Of a DNA stretch of 64,000 bases, positions 8,678 to 17,361 are shown piece by piece. How positions within the stretch are numbered: the stretch's first letter is position 1; the number at the start of each line of letters is the position of its first letter. The translations under genes and the position numbers were made by a program. This DNA is from Ureibacillus massiliensis 4400831 = CIP 108448 = CCUG 49529 (GTDB lineage: Bacteria > Bacillota > Bacilli > Bacillales_A > Planococcaceae). The DNA is taken from assembly GCF_000772965.1 (NCBI RefSeq), contig NZ_JPVQ01000016.1, positions 18,622 through 82,621 of the forward strand, written 5' to 3'. Below the pieces are notes generated by a model. It was not told where the DNA came from, did not search any database, and saw nothing but the letters and a program-made list of their open reading frames with translations.

Positions 8678-9970
8678 ATCATCCAAATTCATGTTGTACG
8701 GCAAGGTGAGTCGGTATGGGGGATATCACAAGCATATGGTATAAACTATCAAAATATTTTACAAGCAAATCAATTAGCAGAAACAGATCAACTAGTCGTG
8801 GGGCAAGCGCTTGTGATTCCGATTGTAGGCAGTTTTTATTGGGTTCAACAAGGTGATTCTTTGTACTCGGTAGCACAGCGATTTGGCCTTAATCCAAATA
8901 ATCTTGCTCAAATCAATGGGCTTAACCCCAATCAACAATTGTGGGTGGGGTTAAGACTTTATATTCCACCAATGGAAAAAACAGATGCCGAAGTGAATAT
9001 TTATATTGAGCCGACGGGAGAAACTGTTAGTCAGGCGTTATTGGATGACGCAAGAAGTGTCGGTCAATACTTAACGTATTTAGCACCTTTTAGCTATGAA
9101 GCAAGAAGAGATGGAAGTATAGAATTAATGCCAATTGAGGGAATACCAGAAGTCGCAAGAGAAACCGGCGCTTCTTTAATGATGGTTGTGACCAACTTAG
9201 AGGAAGGCCAATTTAGCGGCGATTTAGGAAGAGCAATTTTGCAGAGTGAAGCAGTACAGGAAGTTCTTCTCGAAAACATTGTGGAAGAAGCTCAAAGAAT
9301 TGGAAGTGTGTCGGACATTCATTTTGATTTCGAATTTTTACCAGGAGATCAAAGGGAAGCTTACAATAACTTTTTAAGAAGAGCAGCGGAATACTTACAT
9401 GGTGAAGGGTTCTTAATTTCCACTGCGTTAGCACCAAAAACAAGCGCTGAACAGGCTGGACAGTGGTATGAAGCTCATGATTATAGAGCACATGGAGAAA
9501 TCGTTGACTTTGTTGTTTTAATGACATATGAGTGGGGATATTCTGGTGGGCCGCCAATGGCTGTTTCGCCAATTGGTCCAGTTGAAGATGTCATACAATA
9601 TGCCTTAACTGAAATGCCCGCAAACAAAATTATGATGGGTCAAAACCTTTATGGATACGATTGGCAACTTCCATTCGTTGAAGGTGGGGAGTATGCTCGA
9701 GCGGTTAGTCCACAAAGAGCGCTGGAAATTGCAAGAGAAAACAATGCGGTAATTCAATACGACTATGAAGCGCAAGCACCAAATTTTAATTATGTTGATA
9801 ATGAAGGGAATGCCCATAAAGTTTGGTTTGAAGATGCAAGATCGATCCAAGCGAAATTTAATTTAATGAAGCGTTTAGGAGTCCGCGGAATTAGTTATTG
9901 GAAACTAGGCTTCCCATTCCCACAAAATTGGCTCTTAATAAATGAAAATTTCAACGTTGTGAAAAGATAA
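8678..9970 (+). CDS. yaaH: YaaH/SleL-like spore cortex glycosidase with two LysM domains; non-AUG start
   Basis: A spore peptidoglycan N-acetylglucosaminidase of about 430 residues in the GH18 fold. Two LysM domains bind glycan: the first from IHVVRQGESVWGIS, the second from YWVQQGDSLYSVAQ. The catalytic DxxDxxE-type motif reads HFDFEFL, and the C-terminus ends SYWKLGFPFPQNWLL. Length and order match YaaH. The in-frame stop at 8654 and the next canonical start (GTG at 8798, no ribosome site, inside LysM 1) leave no ATG, GTG or TTG for the full protein. AGAAGGAG at 8666-8673 sits before ATC codons at 8678 and 8681, so AUC initiation or a mutated ATG is likely. Confidence 0.82.
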   Translation: MIQIHVVRQGESVWGISQAYGINYQNILQANQLAETDQLVVGQALVIPIVGSFYWVQQGDSLYSVAQRFGLNPNNLAQINGLNPNQQLWVGLRLYIPPMEKTDAEVNIYIEPTGETVSQALLDDARSVGQYLTYLAPFSYEARRDGSIELMPIEGIPEVARETGASLMMVVTNLEEGQFSGDLGRAILQSEAVQEVLLENIVEEAQRIGSVSDIHFDFEFLPGDQREAYNNFLRRAAEYLHGEGFLISTALAPKTSAEQAGQWYEAHDYRAHGEIVDFVVLMTYEWGYSGGPPMAVSPIGPVEDVIQYALTEMPANKIMMGQNLYGYDWQLPFVEGGEYARAVSPQRALEIARENNAVIQYDYEAQAPNFNYVDNEGNAHKVWFEDARSIQAKFNLMKRLGVRGISYWKLGFPFPQNWLLINENFNVVKR

Positions 9971-9980
9971 AACTTGAGGA

Positions 9981-10009
9981 GATGGCTATGAAAATAGCCA
10001 TCTTTTTTT
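9981..10009 (+). terminator. Terminator after yaaH
   Basis: Perfect 9-bp stem GATGGCTAT/ATAGCCATC with a GAAA loop followed by seven T. Confidence 0.92.
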
Positions 10010-10096
10010 ACATTTTCATCCCACTCATTTTAAATTGGTCATATTTGGGTAAAACTAAAATTTATGGATAACAAAAAATGAATGAGGATGAATAAT

Positions 10097-10573
10097 TTGA
10101 GAACGAATAAACGTACAATTGATTCAATGAACTTTTGGTCAGGTATTTTATTTGGCTTAGGAGCAGTAGCATTTTTGGATGAAGCAATTTTTCACCAATT
10201 ATTACATTGGCATCATTTTTATGACTTATCAACGACAAGTGTTGGTCTAATTTCCGATGGATTATTTCATGCGTTTAGCTGGTTTGCAACGGTTGGTAGC
10301 CTTTTTATGGTAGCGTATTTACGTAAACAGAAAGCTTGGAAGAAAAGGCGATGGTTTGGTTCGTATATGCTTGGAGCAGGGGTGTTCAATCTATATGATG
10401 GTATTATTCAACATAAAATTATGAGAATTCATCAGATACGCTATAATGTAGAAACATTTTATTATGATTTGATATGGAATGTTTTAGCTGCAGCACTCAT
10501 CATTATTGGACTTGTTGTCATTCGAAAGGCTAAAAAAGCAGAGAGAGTGAGTGAGGGACAAGTTGCAACATGA
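10097..10573 (+). CDS. DUF2243 family membrane protein
   Basis: A small integral membrane protein of about 158 residues with four predicted helices. It has many histidines near helix ends (FHQLLHWHHFYD, LFHAFSW, IIQHKIMRIHQIRY), suggesting heme or metal contact. I recognise it as DUF2243, whose function is not established. The start is uncertain: ATG at 10082 and 10088 are in frame, but GAGG is well spaced for TTG at 10097. Its 3' end overlaps the start of the CtaG-like gene, implying translational coupling and a role beside terminal oxidase assembly. Confidence 0.75.
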   Translation: MRTNKRTIDSMNFWSGILFGLGAVAFLDEAIFHQLLHWHHFYDLSTTSVGLISDGLFHAFSWFATVGSLFMVAYLRKQKAWKKRRWFGSYMLGAGVFNLYDGIIQHKIMRIHQIRYNVETFYYDLIWNVLAAALIIIGLVVIRKAKKAERVSEGQVAT

Positions 10574-11363
10574 ACATACGAATCATGTTACATATAATCT
10601 GTTTGAAATGTTCCTATGGAGTATCCCATTTCAACTATTGATTGTATTGTATCTATATGCAGTTGTATCGACGAAAAAAAATTATAGAGCTTGGCCAATT
10701 TATCGGATTGTTAGCTTTAGTCTCGGTATAATATGTATTGCAACTGCCCTGATCGGCCCAATTGCAATGCTTTCCCATACGAATTTTACAGCTCACATGG
10801 TTGGACATCTTTTGCTAGGGATGCTTGGCCCATTACTCATTGTAATATCTGCACCGATCACCTTATTACTTAGGATATTAAAAGTAAACCATGCAAGGAA
10901 AGTAAGTATGGTGTTAAGGAGTAGGTATGTTCAAATTATTAGTCATCCTTTAGTGGCGAGTGTGCTGAATATTGGAGGTCTATGGATTTTATACACAACT
11001 GATCTTTTTGAAGCGATGCATCAGTCTGTGCTTCTTTATATACTAGTTCATGTACATGTTTTTTTAGCAGGGTATGTTTTTACAGCTTCTATGATTTATA
11101 TAGATCCTACTCCACATCGTACGACTTTTCGATTCAGAACACTCGTATTCATTTGTGCGTTGGCGGGACATAATATTTTATCAAAGTGGATTTATGCAAA
11201 TCCTCCCTCAGGTGTATCAAAGGCTGATGCTGAATTAGGAGCAATGACGATGTATTATGGGGGCGACTTGATTGATGTATGGATTATTATCATAATGTGT
11301 TATCAAGTATATAAGTTAAGAGTTCTACATTTAAATGAAATACCAAGTCTAATCAATAAATAA
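10551..11363 (+). CDS. ctaG: CtaG-type cytochrome c oxidase assembly protein
   Basis: A polytopic membrane protein of 270 residues of the caa3-type CtaG family. Members in Bacillus are known to be needed for formation of active caa3 oxidase, probably through copper delivery. Conserved-looking segments include SHTNFTAHMVGHLLLGMLGP and HVHVFLAGYVFTASMIY, with histidines inside helices, and late GHNILSKWIYANPPSG. GTG at 10551 follows GAGAGAGTGA. The gene overlaps the upstream DUF2243 gene by 23 bp. No oxidase structural genes lie in the window. Confidence 0.85.
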   Translation: MRDKLQHEHTNHVTYNLFEMFLWSIPFQLLIVLYLYAVVSTKKNYRAWPIYRIVSFSLGIICIATALIGPIAMLSHTNFTAHMVGHLLLGMLGPLLIVISAPITLLLRILKVNHARKVSMVLRSRYVQIISHPLVASVLNIGGLWILYTTDLFEAMHQSVLLYILVHVHVFLAGYVFTASMIYIDPTPHRTTFRFRTLVFICALAGHNILSKWIYANPPSGVSKADAELGAMTMYYGGDLIDVWIIIIMCYQVYKLRVLHLNEIPSLINK

Positions 11364-11364
11364 A

Positions 11365-11400
11365 ACCTTCCTAGAAAAAGTTCTAATGAAGGTCTTATTT
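11365..11400. terminator. Bidirectional terminator between ctaG and ligD
   Basis: ACCTTCcTAGAA pairs with TTCTAatGAAGGT. T-rich tracts follow on both strands, and the genes converge here. Confidence 0.75.
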
Positions 11401-13245
11401 TCCCTTACGCTCTTCTACTAATTGTTTTAAATTCTGAAGTACCTTACTAAAATTTTGTTTTTCTCCGACTTCTCTAAATTCTCGGAATGGGTCCCCGTTA
11501 ATTCTCAATCTCTCAATTACCTGTGGTAGAGAAAATAAAGCTGGTGTAAGGTTTTCATTTATTTCCTCCCAGTTCAGTGGTGTGGCAATTAAGCCTTGTT
11601 CATTCCCTCTTGGTGAATAAGGGGCTATAATTGTTTTCCCATAGGCATGTTGAATGAAATCAAGATAAAGCTTTTGACCGCGATTCTTTTTCAAGCGCTC
11701 CATTGTAAACCAATTAGGCTCTTGTTCACATAAAAATGTACATACAAATTCCGTGAAAATACGAGTATCCTCGTAGGTAAAGGCATTTTTAGGCAAAGGG
11801 ATATACACCTGCAATCCTTTTCCGCCTGATGTTTTTACAAAGGAAACTAATCCAAATTGGTCAAAAATTGACTTCATCATTACTGCTGCTTCGATAGCTA
11901 AAGAAAATTCATTCACTGATGGTGGATCTAGGTCGAAAACAATTTCAGTTGGATAATGTGTATCCACGGTTTGAAAAGGGATATGAAATTCGATAACAAC
12001 CTGATTTCCTAACCATAGTAACGTCTCAATATTATTACACAAAATGTAATTTATATCTTCCTCCATTTTTGTAGCAATAAATGAGGGTTTGTAATCAGGT
12101 GCATTTTTTTGATAAAAGCTTTCACCAGGAATACCGTGGGGATAACGGATTGCTGTTAAATAACGATTTTTAAGAAAAGGTAAAAAATATGGTGACACAT
12201 GTTGTAAATAATACAAATAATCGTCCTTATCAATATTTAACTTTGGCCAAATCGGTTTATCAGGATGTGTAACTTGTACCTTTTCAGGTATTGGATTTAA
12301 TTGTCTAATCATTGTTTTCCAATTAACGAATTCTGGTTGCAAATCAAATCGAAATTTTGAAAAACGAGGTTCTCTCAACTTTTTACCGTCAAAATCAATA
12401 CATGCAATGTCTACACAAATGGAAGGGTCCATTTCCCAAGTTTCAGATGTTACTTGTCGACCATTTCTTTTAAAAAAAGTAACAAGTGTTTGAAATTCTT
12501 GTTCTGAAAATCCATGCTTAAAAACGGTGATTTCAATTAGTTGATCTTCTCTATAAATAGATCCGTGGAAATAGCCATTTTCTTGATCATATTTGGTCAA
12601 AATGACAGTTACATAAAACCAATTTTTCACTTTTAACCATTGAGTTGTTCGTACACTACTGTCCCACGTACTAGATTGATGCTTTGCAACTACTCCTTCT
12701 CCACCATGAATTTTTACTGTATCAATTGCTATTTGATCTTTTTGAAATACATCTATTAATTGAATATGGCCTTTTTTTACGTAATCAATTGTTGTCGAAA
12801 AACCAATTGCTTCAAAAAGAGATTTTAACAATGCCTTTCGCTCATTTAGGACATAATCAGATATATCTAATCCTTTATATCGGATAAGGTCGAATACGAT
12901 AAGATTACAAGGAAATTTGTTTGCACTATTTAGAATCACATCTTCATTTCGCATTCTTCCACGAGTTTGAACAACTGAAAAATTACTTTTATAGTTATTT
13001 ATAAGGTAGCAAATTTCCCCATCTAACGTTAAAGGAAGGAAAGGATAAATTTTGTCCTTTGCCTTTTCAGAAAATGTTACGATCTCGGGATAGAAATTTG
13101 TTAATTCTTTTTCATTTCGACTCATTATTTGAATCCCAGTTTTATCCCAGTGAATGATGCAACGAAACCCATCATATTTCACTTCATATAGCCAATCTTT
13201 TGTTGAAGGTAATTCTTCTGATGCGGTTAAAAGCATTGGTTTCAT
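11395..13245 (-). CDS. ligD: ATP-dependent DNA ligase D (ligase plus polymerase domains)
   Basis: A two-domain non-homologous end joining enzyme of about 616 residues. The N-terminal ligase domain has the adenylation motif EVKYDGFR (Lys about 23), LTLDGEI and a late WLKVK. The C-terminal primase-polymerase domain has EIVFDLDPP with the metal-binding aspartates and FVKTSGGKGLQVYIPL. This ligase-then-polymerase order without a phosphoesterase domain is that of Bacillus LigD (YkoU, about 611 residues). The start at 13245 is preferred over 13251 for spacing from AAGAGG. It is divergent from ku, its partner in repairing double-strand breaks, known to matter in germinating spores. Confidence 0.95.
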   Translation of the reverse strand: MKPMLLTASEELPSTKDWLYEVKYDGFRCIIHWDKTGIQIMSRNEKELTNFYPEIVTFSEKAKDKIYPFLPLTLDGEICYLINNYKSNFSVVQTRGRMRNEDVILNSANKFPCNLIVFDLIRYKGLDISDYVLNERKALLKSLFEAIGFSTTIDYVKKGHIQLIDVFQKDQIAIDTVKIHGGEGVVAKHQSSTWDSSVRTTQWLKVKNWFYVTVILTKYDQENGYFHGSIYREDQLIEITVFKHGFSEQEFQTLVTFFKRNGRQVTSETWEMDPSICVDIACIDFDGKKLREPRFSKFRFDLQPEFVNWKTMIRQLNPIPEKVQVTHPDKPIWPKLNIDKDDYLYYLQHVSPYFLPFLKNRYLTAIRYPHGIPGESFYQKNAPDYKPSFIATKMEEDINYILCNNIETLLWLGNQVVIEFHIPFQTVDTHYPTEIVFDLDPPSVNEFSLAIEAAVMMKSIFDQFGLVSFVKTSGGKGLQVYIPLPKNAFTYEDTRIFTEFVCTFLCEQEPNWFTMERLKKNRGQKLYLDFIQHAYGKTIIAPYSPRGNEQGLIATPLNWEEINENLTPALFSLPQVIERLRINGDPFREFREVGEKQNFSKVLQNLKQLVEERKGK

Positions 13246-13345
13246 TATCATAAACCTCTTTTTTCTTTAGTTTTAGGATAAATGTAGTAGTTATACATAG
13301 AACAATGCAGAGAACAACATAATAAGAAAAAAGGCGGTGATGAAG

Positions 13346-14170
13346 GTGCATACAGTTTGGAAAGGTAGTATTAGTTTTGGTCTTGTGAATATTCCGGTGA
13401 AATTACATACTGCAACGGAAAATAAAGATATTAAATTGCGCCAATTGCATAAAGAATGTAATAGTCCGATCAACTATAAAAAAGTATGTCCTGTATGTGA
13501 TAAGGAAGTAGGAAATGAAGATATCGTAAAGGCTTATGAATATTCTAAAAATAAATTCGTTGTACTTGATGACGAAGAGTTAGAAAACTTGAAGAAAGAA
13601 AGTGAAGATAAAGCAGTCGAAATTATTGAATTTGTTCAATTAGATGAAATTGATCCAATATATTTCGAACGTAGTTACTTTCTAGCACCAGATAGTGGTG
13701 GTGGTAAAGCATATGCATTACTAAGAAGTGCATTAAAAGAATCTGGAAAAATTGGTGTTGCCAAAATTACAATTCGTTCAAAGGAACAGCTAGCAATCGT
13801 TCGAGTTTATGGTGACACATTGTTAATGGAGACAATTCATTTTCCAGATGAAGTAAGAAAGGCTGATGAAGTTCCTAATATACCGAGTGAAGATAAGATA
13901 GCTGATAAAGAACTGGATACAGCTTTAATGTTAATTGAACAATTAACAGAAAAATTTGATCCTGAAAAGTATAACGATGATTATCGAACAGCGCTACTTG
14001 AACTTATCGAGAAGAAAAAATCTGGTGAGGTTGTCGTAACAGCGACTGAGAAGGAAACGAAAGTACCTTCAGATATGACAGATTTAATGGCGGCTTTACA
14101 AGCATCACTAGACAAAACAAAGAAACCTACAGTACGAAAACGAAAAACACCAGCAAAGAAAAAAGCGTAA
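13346..14170 (+). CDS. ku: Ku DNA end-binding protein
   Basis: Bacterial Ku of about 274 residues. It forms a homodimer that rings DNA ends and recruits LigD. The core runs from WKGSISFGLVNIPVKL through ERSYFLAPD to a lysine-rich C-terminal tail (KKPTVRKRKTPAKKKA), which in bacterial Ku aids DNA binding. A Cys pair CPVCDK with an earlier Cys resembles the usual insertion. GTG at 13346 is chosen because GGCGGTGA is well spaced and orthologues begin MHT; in-frame GTG 13337 and ATG 13340 are too close to the site. The gap to divergent ligD is about 100 bp. Confidence 0.95.
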   Translation: MHTVWKGSISFGLVNIPVKLHTATENKDIKLRQLHKECNSPINYKKVCPVCDKEVGNEDIVKAYEYSKNKFVVLDDEELENLKKESEDKAVEIIEFVQLDEIDPIYFERSYFLAPDSGGGKAYALLRSALKESGKIGVAKITIRSKEQLAIVRVYGDTLLMETIHFPDEVRKADEVPNIPSEDKIADKELDTALMLIEQLTEKFDPEKYNDDYRTALLELIEKKKSGEVVVTATEKETKVPSDMTDLMAALQASLDKTKKPTVRKRKTPAKKKA

Positions 14171-14179
14171 TGAATTTAG

Positions 14180-14212
14180 ACCACAAATACTCAGTATTTG
14201 TGGTTTTATTTT
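14180..14212 (+). terminator. Terminator after ku
   Basis: Perfect 12-bp stem ACCACAAATACT/AGTATTTGTGGT with a 1-nt centre, followed by TTTATTTTT. Confidence 0.9.
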
Positions 14213-14555
14213 TCGACATCACATGACATGGAATGATACTTAGTTAATCAGTCAAATTCGAATAGTATTGCCGTAAAAACAGGAGTTATCAATGGATTCT
14301 AAAAGCGTCAACTACTTATCTGAAATTTTATAATATTATAACAATCTTAACATTAGATTAATATCATCTCTTTTTGGCATTGAAATTGTTAGATAATTGA
14401 GAATAAAATAAAAACAATAAAGATTTCAAAATTTGAACTCTTGATTTCACAAAATGAAATTATTAAATGGTGTATGTAATGTGTATTGAAATCTACATAC
14501 TCAAAATATTTTTTCACAGTATTAGGTTAAAAAACTAAAAAGGGAGTGAATTCCA
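14213..14555 (+). promoter_or_regulatory. Leader region of the pyroglutamyl-peptide operon
   Basis: About 340 bp without a gene. It contains the palindrome TTATAATATTATAA at 14328-14341, which may hold a -10 element. It also contains the dyad GTATGTA-N15-TACATAC at 14472-14500, about 55 bp before the first start codon. The second dyad is a candidate operator for the IclR-type regulator encoded in the operon. I see no riboswitch fold. Confidence 0.35.
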
Positions 14556-15521
14556 TTGGCCGAAAGCGTATTAGAAGTAAAGGATTTAAAACTTGGAATC
14601 CGGGACGGGAAACGGCAAATTCCAATTGTAAACGGAGTAACCTTCGATTTGAAAAAGGGCGAAACGTTGGGGATTGTTGGTGAGTCTGGCTGCGGAAAAA
14701 GTTTGACGTCATTATCGTTGATGGGTTTACTGCCACCAGGTATCGAGTATCAAAATGGAAACATTGAAATAAGAAATCAAAACATGGTGGGTGTCAAAGA
14801 TAAGGTTTGGAGATCTGTTCGAGGTAAGAAGGTATCAATGATTTTCCAAGAACCGATGACCTCCTTAAATCCCGTTTTTACAATCGGGGATCAAATTGTC
14901 GAAATGATTCTAAGCCATAACAAGATGAAAAAAGCAGAAGCAAAAAGTCATGCAATACATATGTTGAAAACCCTTGGAATTCCGAGAGCTGAGGAAGTGT
15001 TTAATGAATATCCTCACCAATTATCAGGAGGTATGAGACAAAGGGTTATGATTGCAATTGCACTATCCTGCAACCCCGAAATTTTAATAGCAGACGAGCC
15101 TACAACTGCATTAGACGTAACAATTCAAGCGCAAATACTTGAACTAATGAAAAAGCTTCAGAAGCAAATGGATATGTCGATTGTACTTATTACTCACGAT
15201 TTAGGCGTTGTAGCTGAAATGTGCGACAGAGTCATTGTAATGTATGCTGGTGAAGTTGTAGAGGAATCAACAGTAGTAGAGTTATTTGATAATCCGAAAC
15301 ACCCATATACGAAAGGGTTACTTGCTTCACTACCAAAAATAGAAGAACAAAAAGAGTTTTTATCATCTATCAAAGGAGTTGTACCAACTGCTGCAAATAT
15401 GCCATCTGGCTGCCGATTTGCACCACGTTGTCAATTTAGAACAGAAAAATGTGATGAAAAACCATTGCTAAAAATGATTAATGATCAGTCTCAAGTGCAG
15501 TGCTGGCTTTACTCTGATTAA
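14556..15521 (+). CDS. Peptide ABC transporter ATPase, OppD/DppD type
   Basis: One of two ATPases powering an oligopeptide importer, 321 residues. Walker A is GESGCGKS, the signature is LSGGMRQRV, and Walker B is [12 protein letters not shown] followed by the H-loop [10 protein letters not shown]. The C-terminal oligopeptide transporter extension has cysteines ([10 protein letters not shown]...CDE) typical of OppD/F, which can carry an iron-sulfur cluster in some members. The start is TTG at 14556 behind AAAGGGAGTGA. It heads an eleven-gene operon that continues with the partner ATPase, binding protein and two permeases. Confidence 0.92.
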   Translation: MAESVLEVKDLKLGIRDGKRQIPIVNGVTFDLKKGETLGIVGESGCGKSLTSLSLMGLLPPGIEYQNGNIEIRNQNMVGVKDKVWRSVRGKKVSMIFQEPMTSLNPVFTIGDQIVEMILSHNKMKKAEAKSHAIHMLKTLGIPRAEEVFNEYPHQLSGGMRQRVMIAIALSCNPEILIADEPTTALDVTIQAQILELMKKLQKQMDMSIVLITHDLGVVAEMCDRVIVMYAGEVVEESTVVELFDNPKHPYTKGLLASLPKIEEQKEFLSSIKGVVPTAANMPSGCRFAPRCQFRTEKCDEKPLLKMINDQSQVQCWLYSD

Positions 15522-15537
15522 AGATGGAGGTGATCTT

Positions 15538-16530
15538 GTGGAGGCAGTAGCAGTAAAAGAAAAAGAAACATTATTGAAGGTTGAAAATCTCTCAAAACAT
15601 TTTATCGTCAAAAAGGGATTTGGAAAAAACAACGTTCAAAGAATTAAAGCAGTCGATAACGTATCCTTTGAAGTGAAAAAAGGCGAAATTTTCGGGATAG
15701 TTGGAGAATCAGGGTGTGGTAAAAGTACTACTGGGCGTACTATTCTTCGATTATTAGAACCTACCTCAGGAAAGATAGAGTTTGAGGGTAAAGATATTTC
15801 AACTCTTAGCGGCAAAGAGATGCGCCAAGCAAGAAGAGATATGCAAATCGTCTTCCAAGACCCATTTGCCTCATTAAATCCGCGGATGAAGATTTTTAAC
15901 GTAATCGAAGAACCTTTAATCAACTTCGGAGTAAAGGATGCTAACGAAAGAAAAAAGAGAGTATATGAAGTTGCCGAACAAGTTGGACTTACAATAGCAC
16001 AGTTAGAACGTTTGCCACACGAATTTTCAGGTGGACAGAGACAAAGAATTGGCATTGCGAGAGCGCTTGTTTCACGTCCAAAGTTAATTATTGCAGATGA
16101 ACCAGTATCGGCACTTGATGTTTCCATTCAATCACAAGTATTGAATCTAATGAGAAAACTGCAAAAAGAAATGGACCTAACATACATTTTTATCTCACAT
16201 GACTTAAATGTTGTGCATCATTTCTGCGATCGAATTGGTGTAATGTATTTGGGGAAAATGGTTGAAATAGCTGATAAGGATGAACTATTTAAAAATCCAT
16301 TACATCCTTATTCAAAAGCTTTATTCTCTGCTTTACCAAAATCACACCCTTTAGAGAAGAAAGAGAGAATTGTGCTCCAAGGGGATGTACCTAGTCCAGG
16401 TAATCCTCCAAGTGGTTGTATGTTCCACACGAGATGCTTTGCTTGTATGGAACAATGTAAGACCGAAATTCCAGTTTTGACAGCTAGAAATTCTCAACAT
16501 AAAGTATCTTGTCATCTTTATCCTGAATGA
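15538..16530 (+). CDS. Peptide ABC transporter ATPase, OppF/DppF type
   Basis: The second ATPase of the importer, about 330 residues. Walker A is GESGCGKST, followed by the Q-loop IVFQDPFASLNPRM, signature FSGGQRQRI and Walker B LIIADEPVSALD with H-loop FISHDLNVV. The C-terminal extension has CMFHTRC...C. The frame opens at 15481, but GTG at 15538 has GGAGGTGAT directly upstream and starts MEAVAVKEK, so I take that. It lies 16 bp after its partner and 15 bp before the IclR gene. Confidence 0.92.
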   Translation: MEAVAVKEKETLLKVENLSKHFIVKKGFGKNNVQRIKAVDNVSFEVKKGEIFGIVGESGCGKSTTGRTILRLLEPTSGKIEFEGKDISTLSGKEMRQARRDMQIVFQDPFASLNPRMKIFNVIEEPLINFGVKDANERKKRVYEVAEQVGLTIAQLERLPHEFSGGQRQRIGIARALVSRPKLIIADEPVSALDVSIQSQVLNLMRKLQKEMDLTYIFISHDLNVVHHFCDRIGVMYLGKMVEIADKDELFKNPLHPYSKALFSALPKSHPLEKKERIVLQGDVPSPGNPPSGCMFHTRCFACMEQCKTEIPVLTARNSQHKVSCHLYPE

Positions 16531-16545
16531 GAAAAGAGGTAACCG

Positions 16546-17328
16546 ATGAGTAAGACGTTAGAAAAGGGAATTCAGTTATTTGAGCTTTTTACGAGTGATA
16601 AACCTATTTGGTCTATGGATGAAATTTCGGAGTATACAAAAATACCAAAACCTACAGTTTATAGACTATTAAAAATATTCGTAGATAATGAGTTTTTACA
16701 AAAAACTACCGCCGAAAATGGTGAAGGATACCGTTTTTCCTTAGGATTGAAGTTTTTAGAACTGGGAAGTGTTGTTCTTTCGACATTCGACATTCGAAAA
16801 ATTGCTTTACCACCTATGAGAGAATTACAACAAAAGTTTAATGAGGCAGTACAGCTTTCTTATAAAGATGGTGAAGAGGGACTATATATCGAAAAAGTCG
16901 AAAGTACAAAGCCAGTTCGATTATACACACGTGTTGGAAGAAAGGCGCCTCTCTATGCTGGGGCATGTATGAGAACAATTTTAGCATTCCAGCCACAAGA
17001 GGAAATTGACTATATTATTTCTAAAAATTTAAATCAAATCGCAAGTGGAACTCCACAATCGAAAGACAATGTATTACAGTTGCTTGTTCAATGTAGAACA
17101 GAAGGTTATTCATATAGTATTTCTGAATTAGAAGAAGGAACCTTTTCTATTGCAGTTCCAATTTTTAATCATGAGGGACAAGTAAAATACTCTTTAAGTA
17201 TTGCAGGAATCGCTACTTCATTTTCTCAACAGCAAATAAAAGAATTTGTTACTGAGCTTTGGAATGTTGCAGCAGAAATTTCAGTAGGTATCGGTTATAA
17301 AGAACCATATCCTTATGGGCTTTTATAA
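16546..17328 (+). CDS. IclR family transcriptional regulator (KipR-like position)
   Basis: A 260-residue regulator. Residues 1-60 are a winged helix-turn-helix (SMDEISEYTKIPKPTVYRLLKIF). The rest is the IclR ligand-binding domain, including GRKAPLYAGACMRTILAF and a late SIAVPIFNHEGQV. IclR proteins bind small metabolites. In B. subtilis the 5-oxoprolinase genes (kipI, kipA) also lie beside an IclR-type regulator, KipR. Location inside the operon suggests control by 5-oxoproline, a pyroglutamyl peptide or glutamate; the ligand is inference. GAGGTAACCG supplies the ribosome binding site. Confidence 0.88.
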   Translation: MSKTLEKGIQLFELFTSDKPIWSMDEISEYTKIPKPTVYRLLKIFVDNEFLQKTTAENGEGYRFSLGLKFLELGSVVLSTFDIRKIALPPMRELQQKFNEAVQLSYKDGEEGLYIEKVESTKPVRLYTRVGRKAPLYAGACMRTILAFQPQEEIDYIISKNLNQIASGTPQSKDNVLQLLVQCRTEGYSYSISELEEGTFSIAVPIFNHEGQVKYSLSIAGIATSFSQQQIKEFVTELWNVAAEISVGIGYKEPYPYGLL

Positions 17329-17361
17329 ATAACAACAGATAAAACAGTAGGGGGATATAAA

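Noticed and set aside
8798..9970. GTG at 8798 as the start of the YaaH-like gene
   Set aside because: It lies inside the first LysM domain, has no ribosome binding site, and would discard about 40 homologous in-frame residues upstream.
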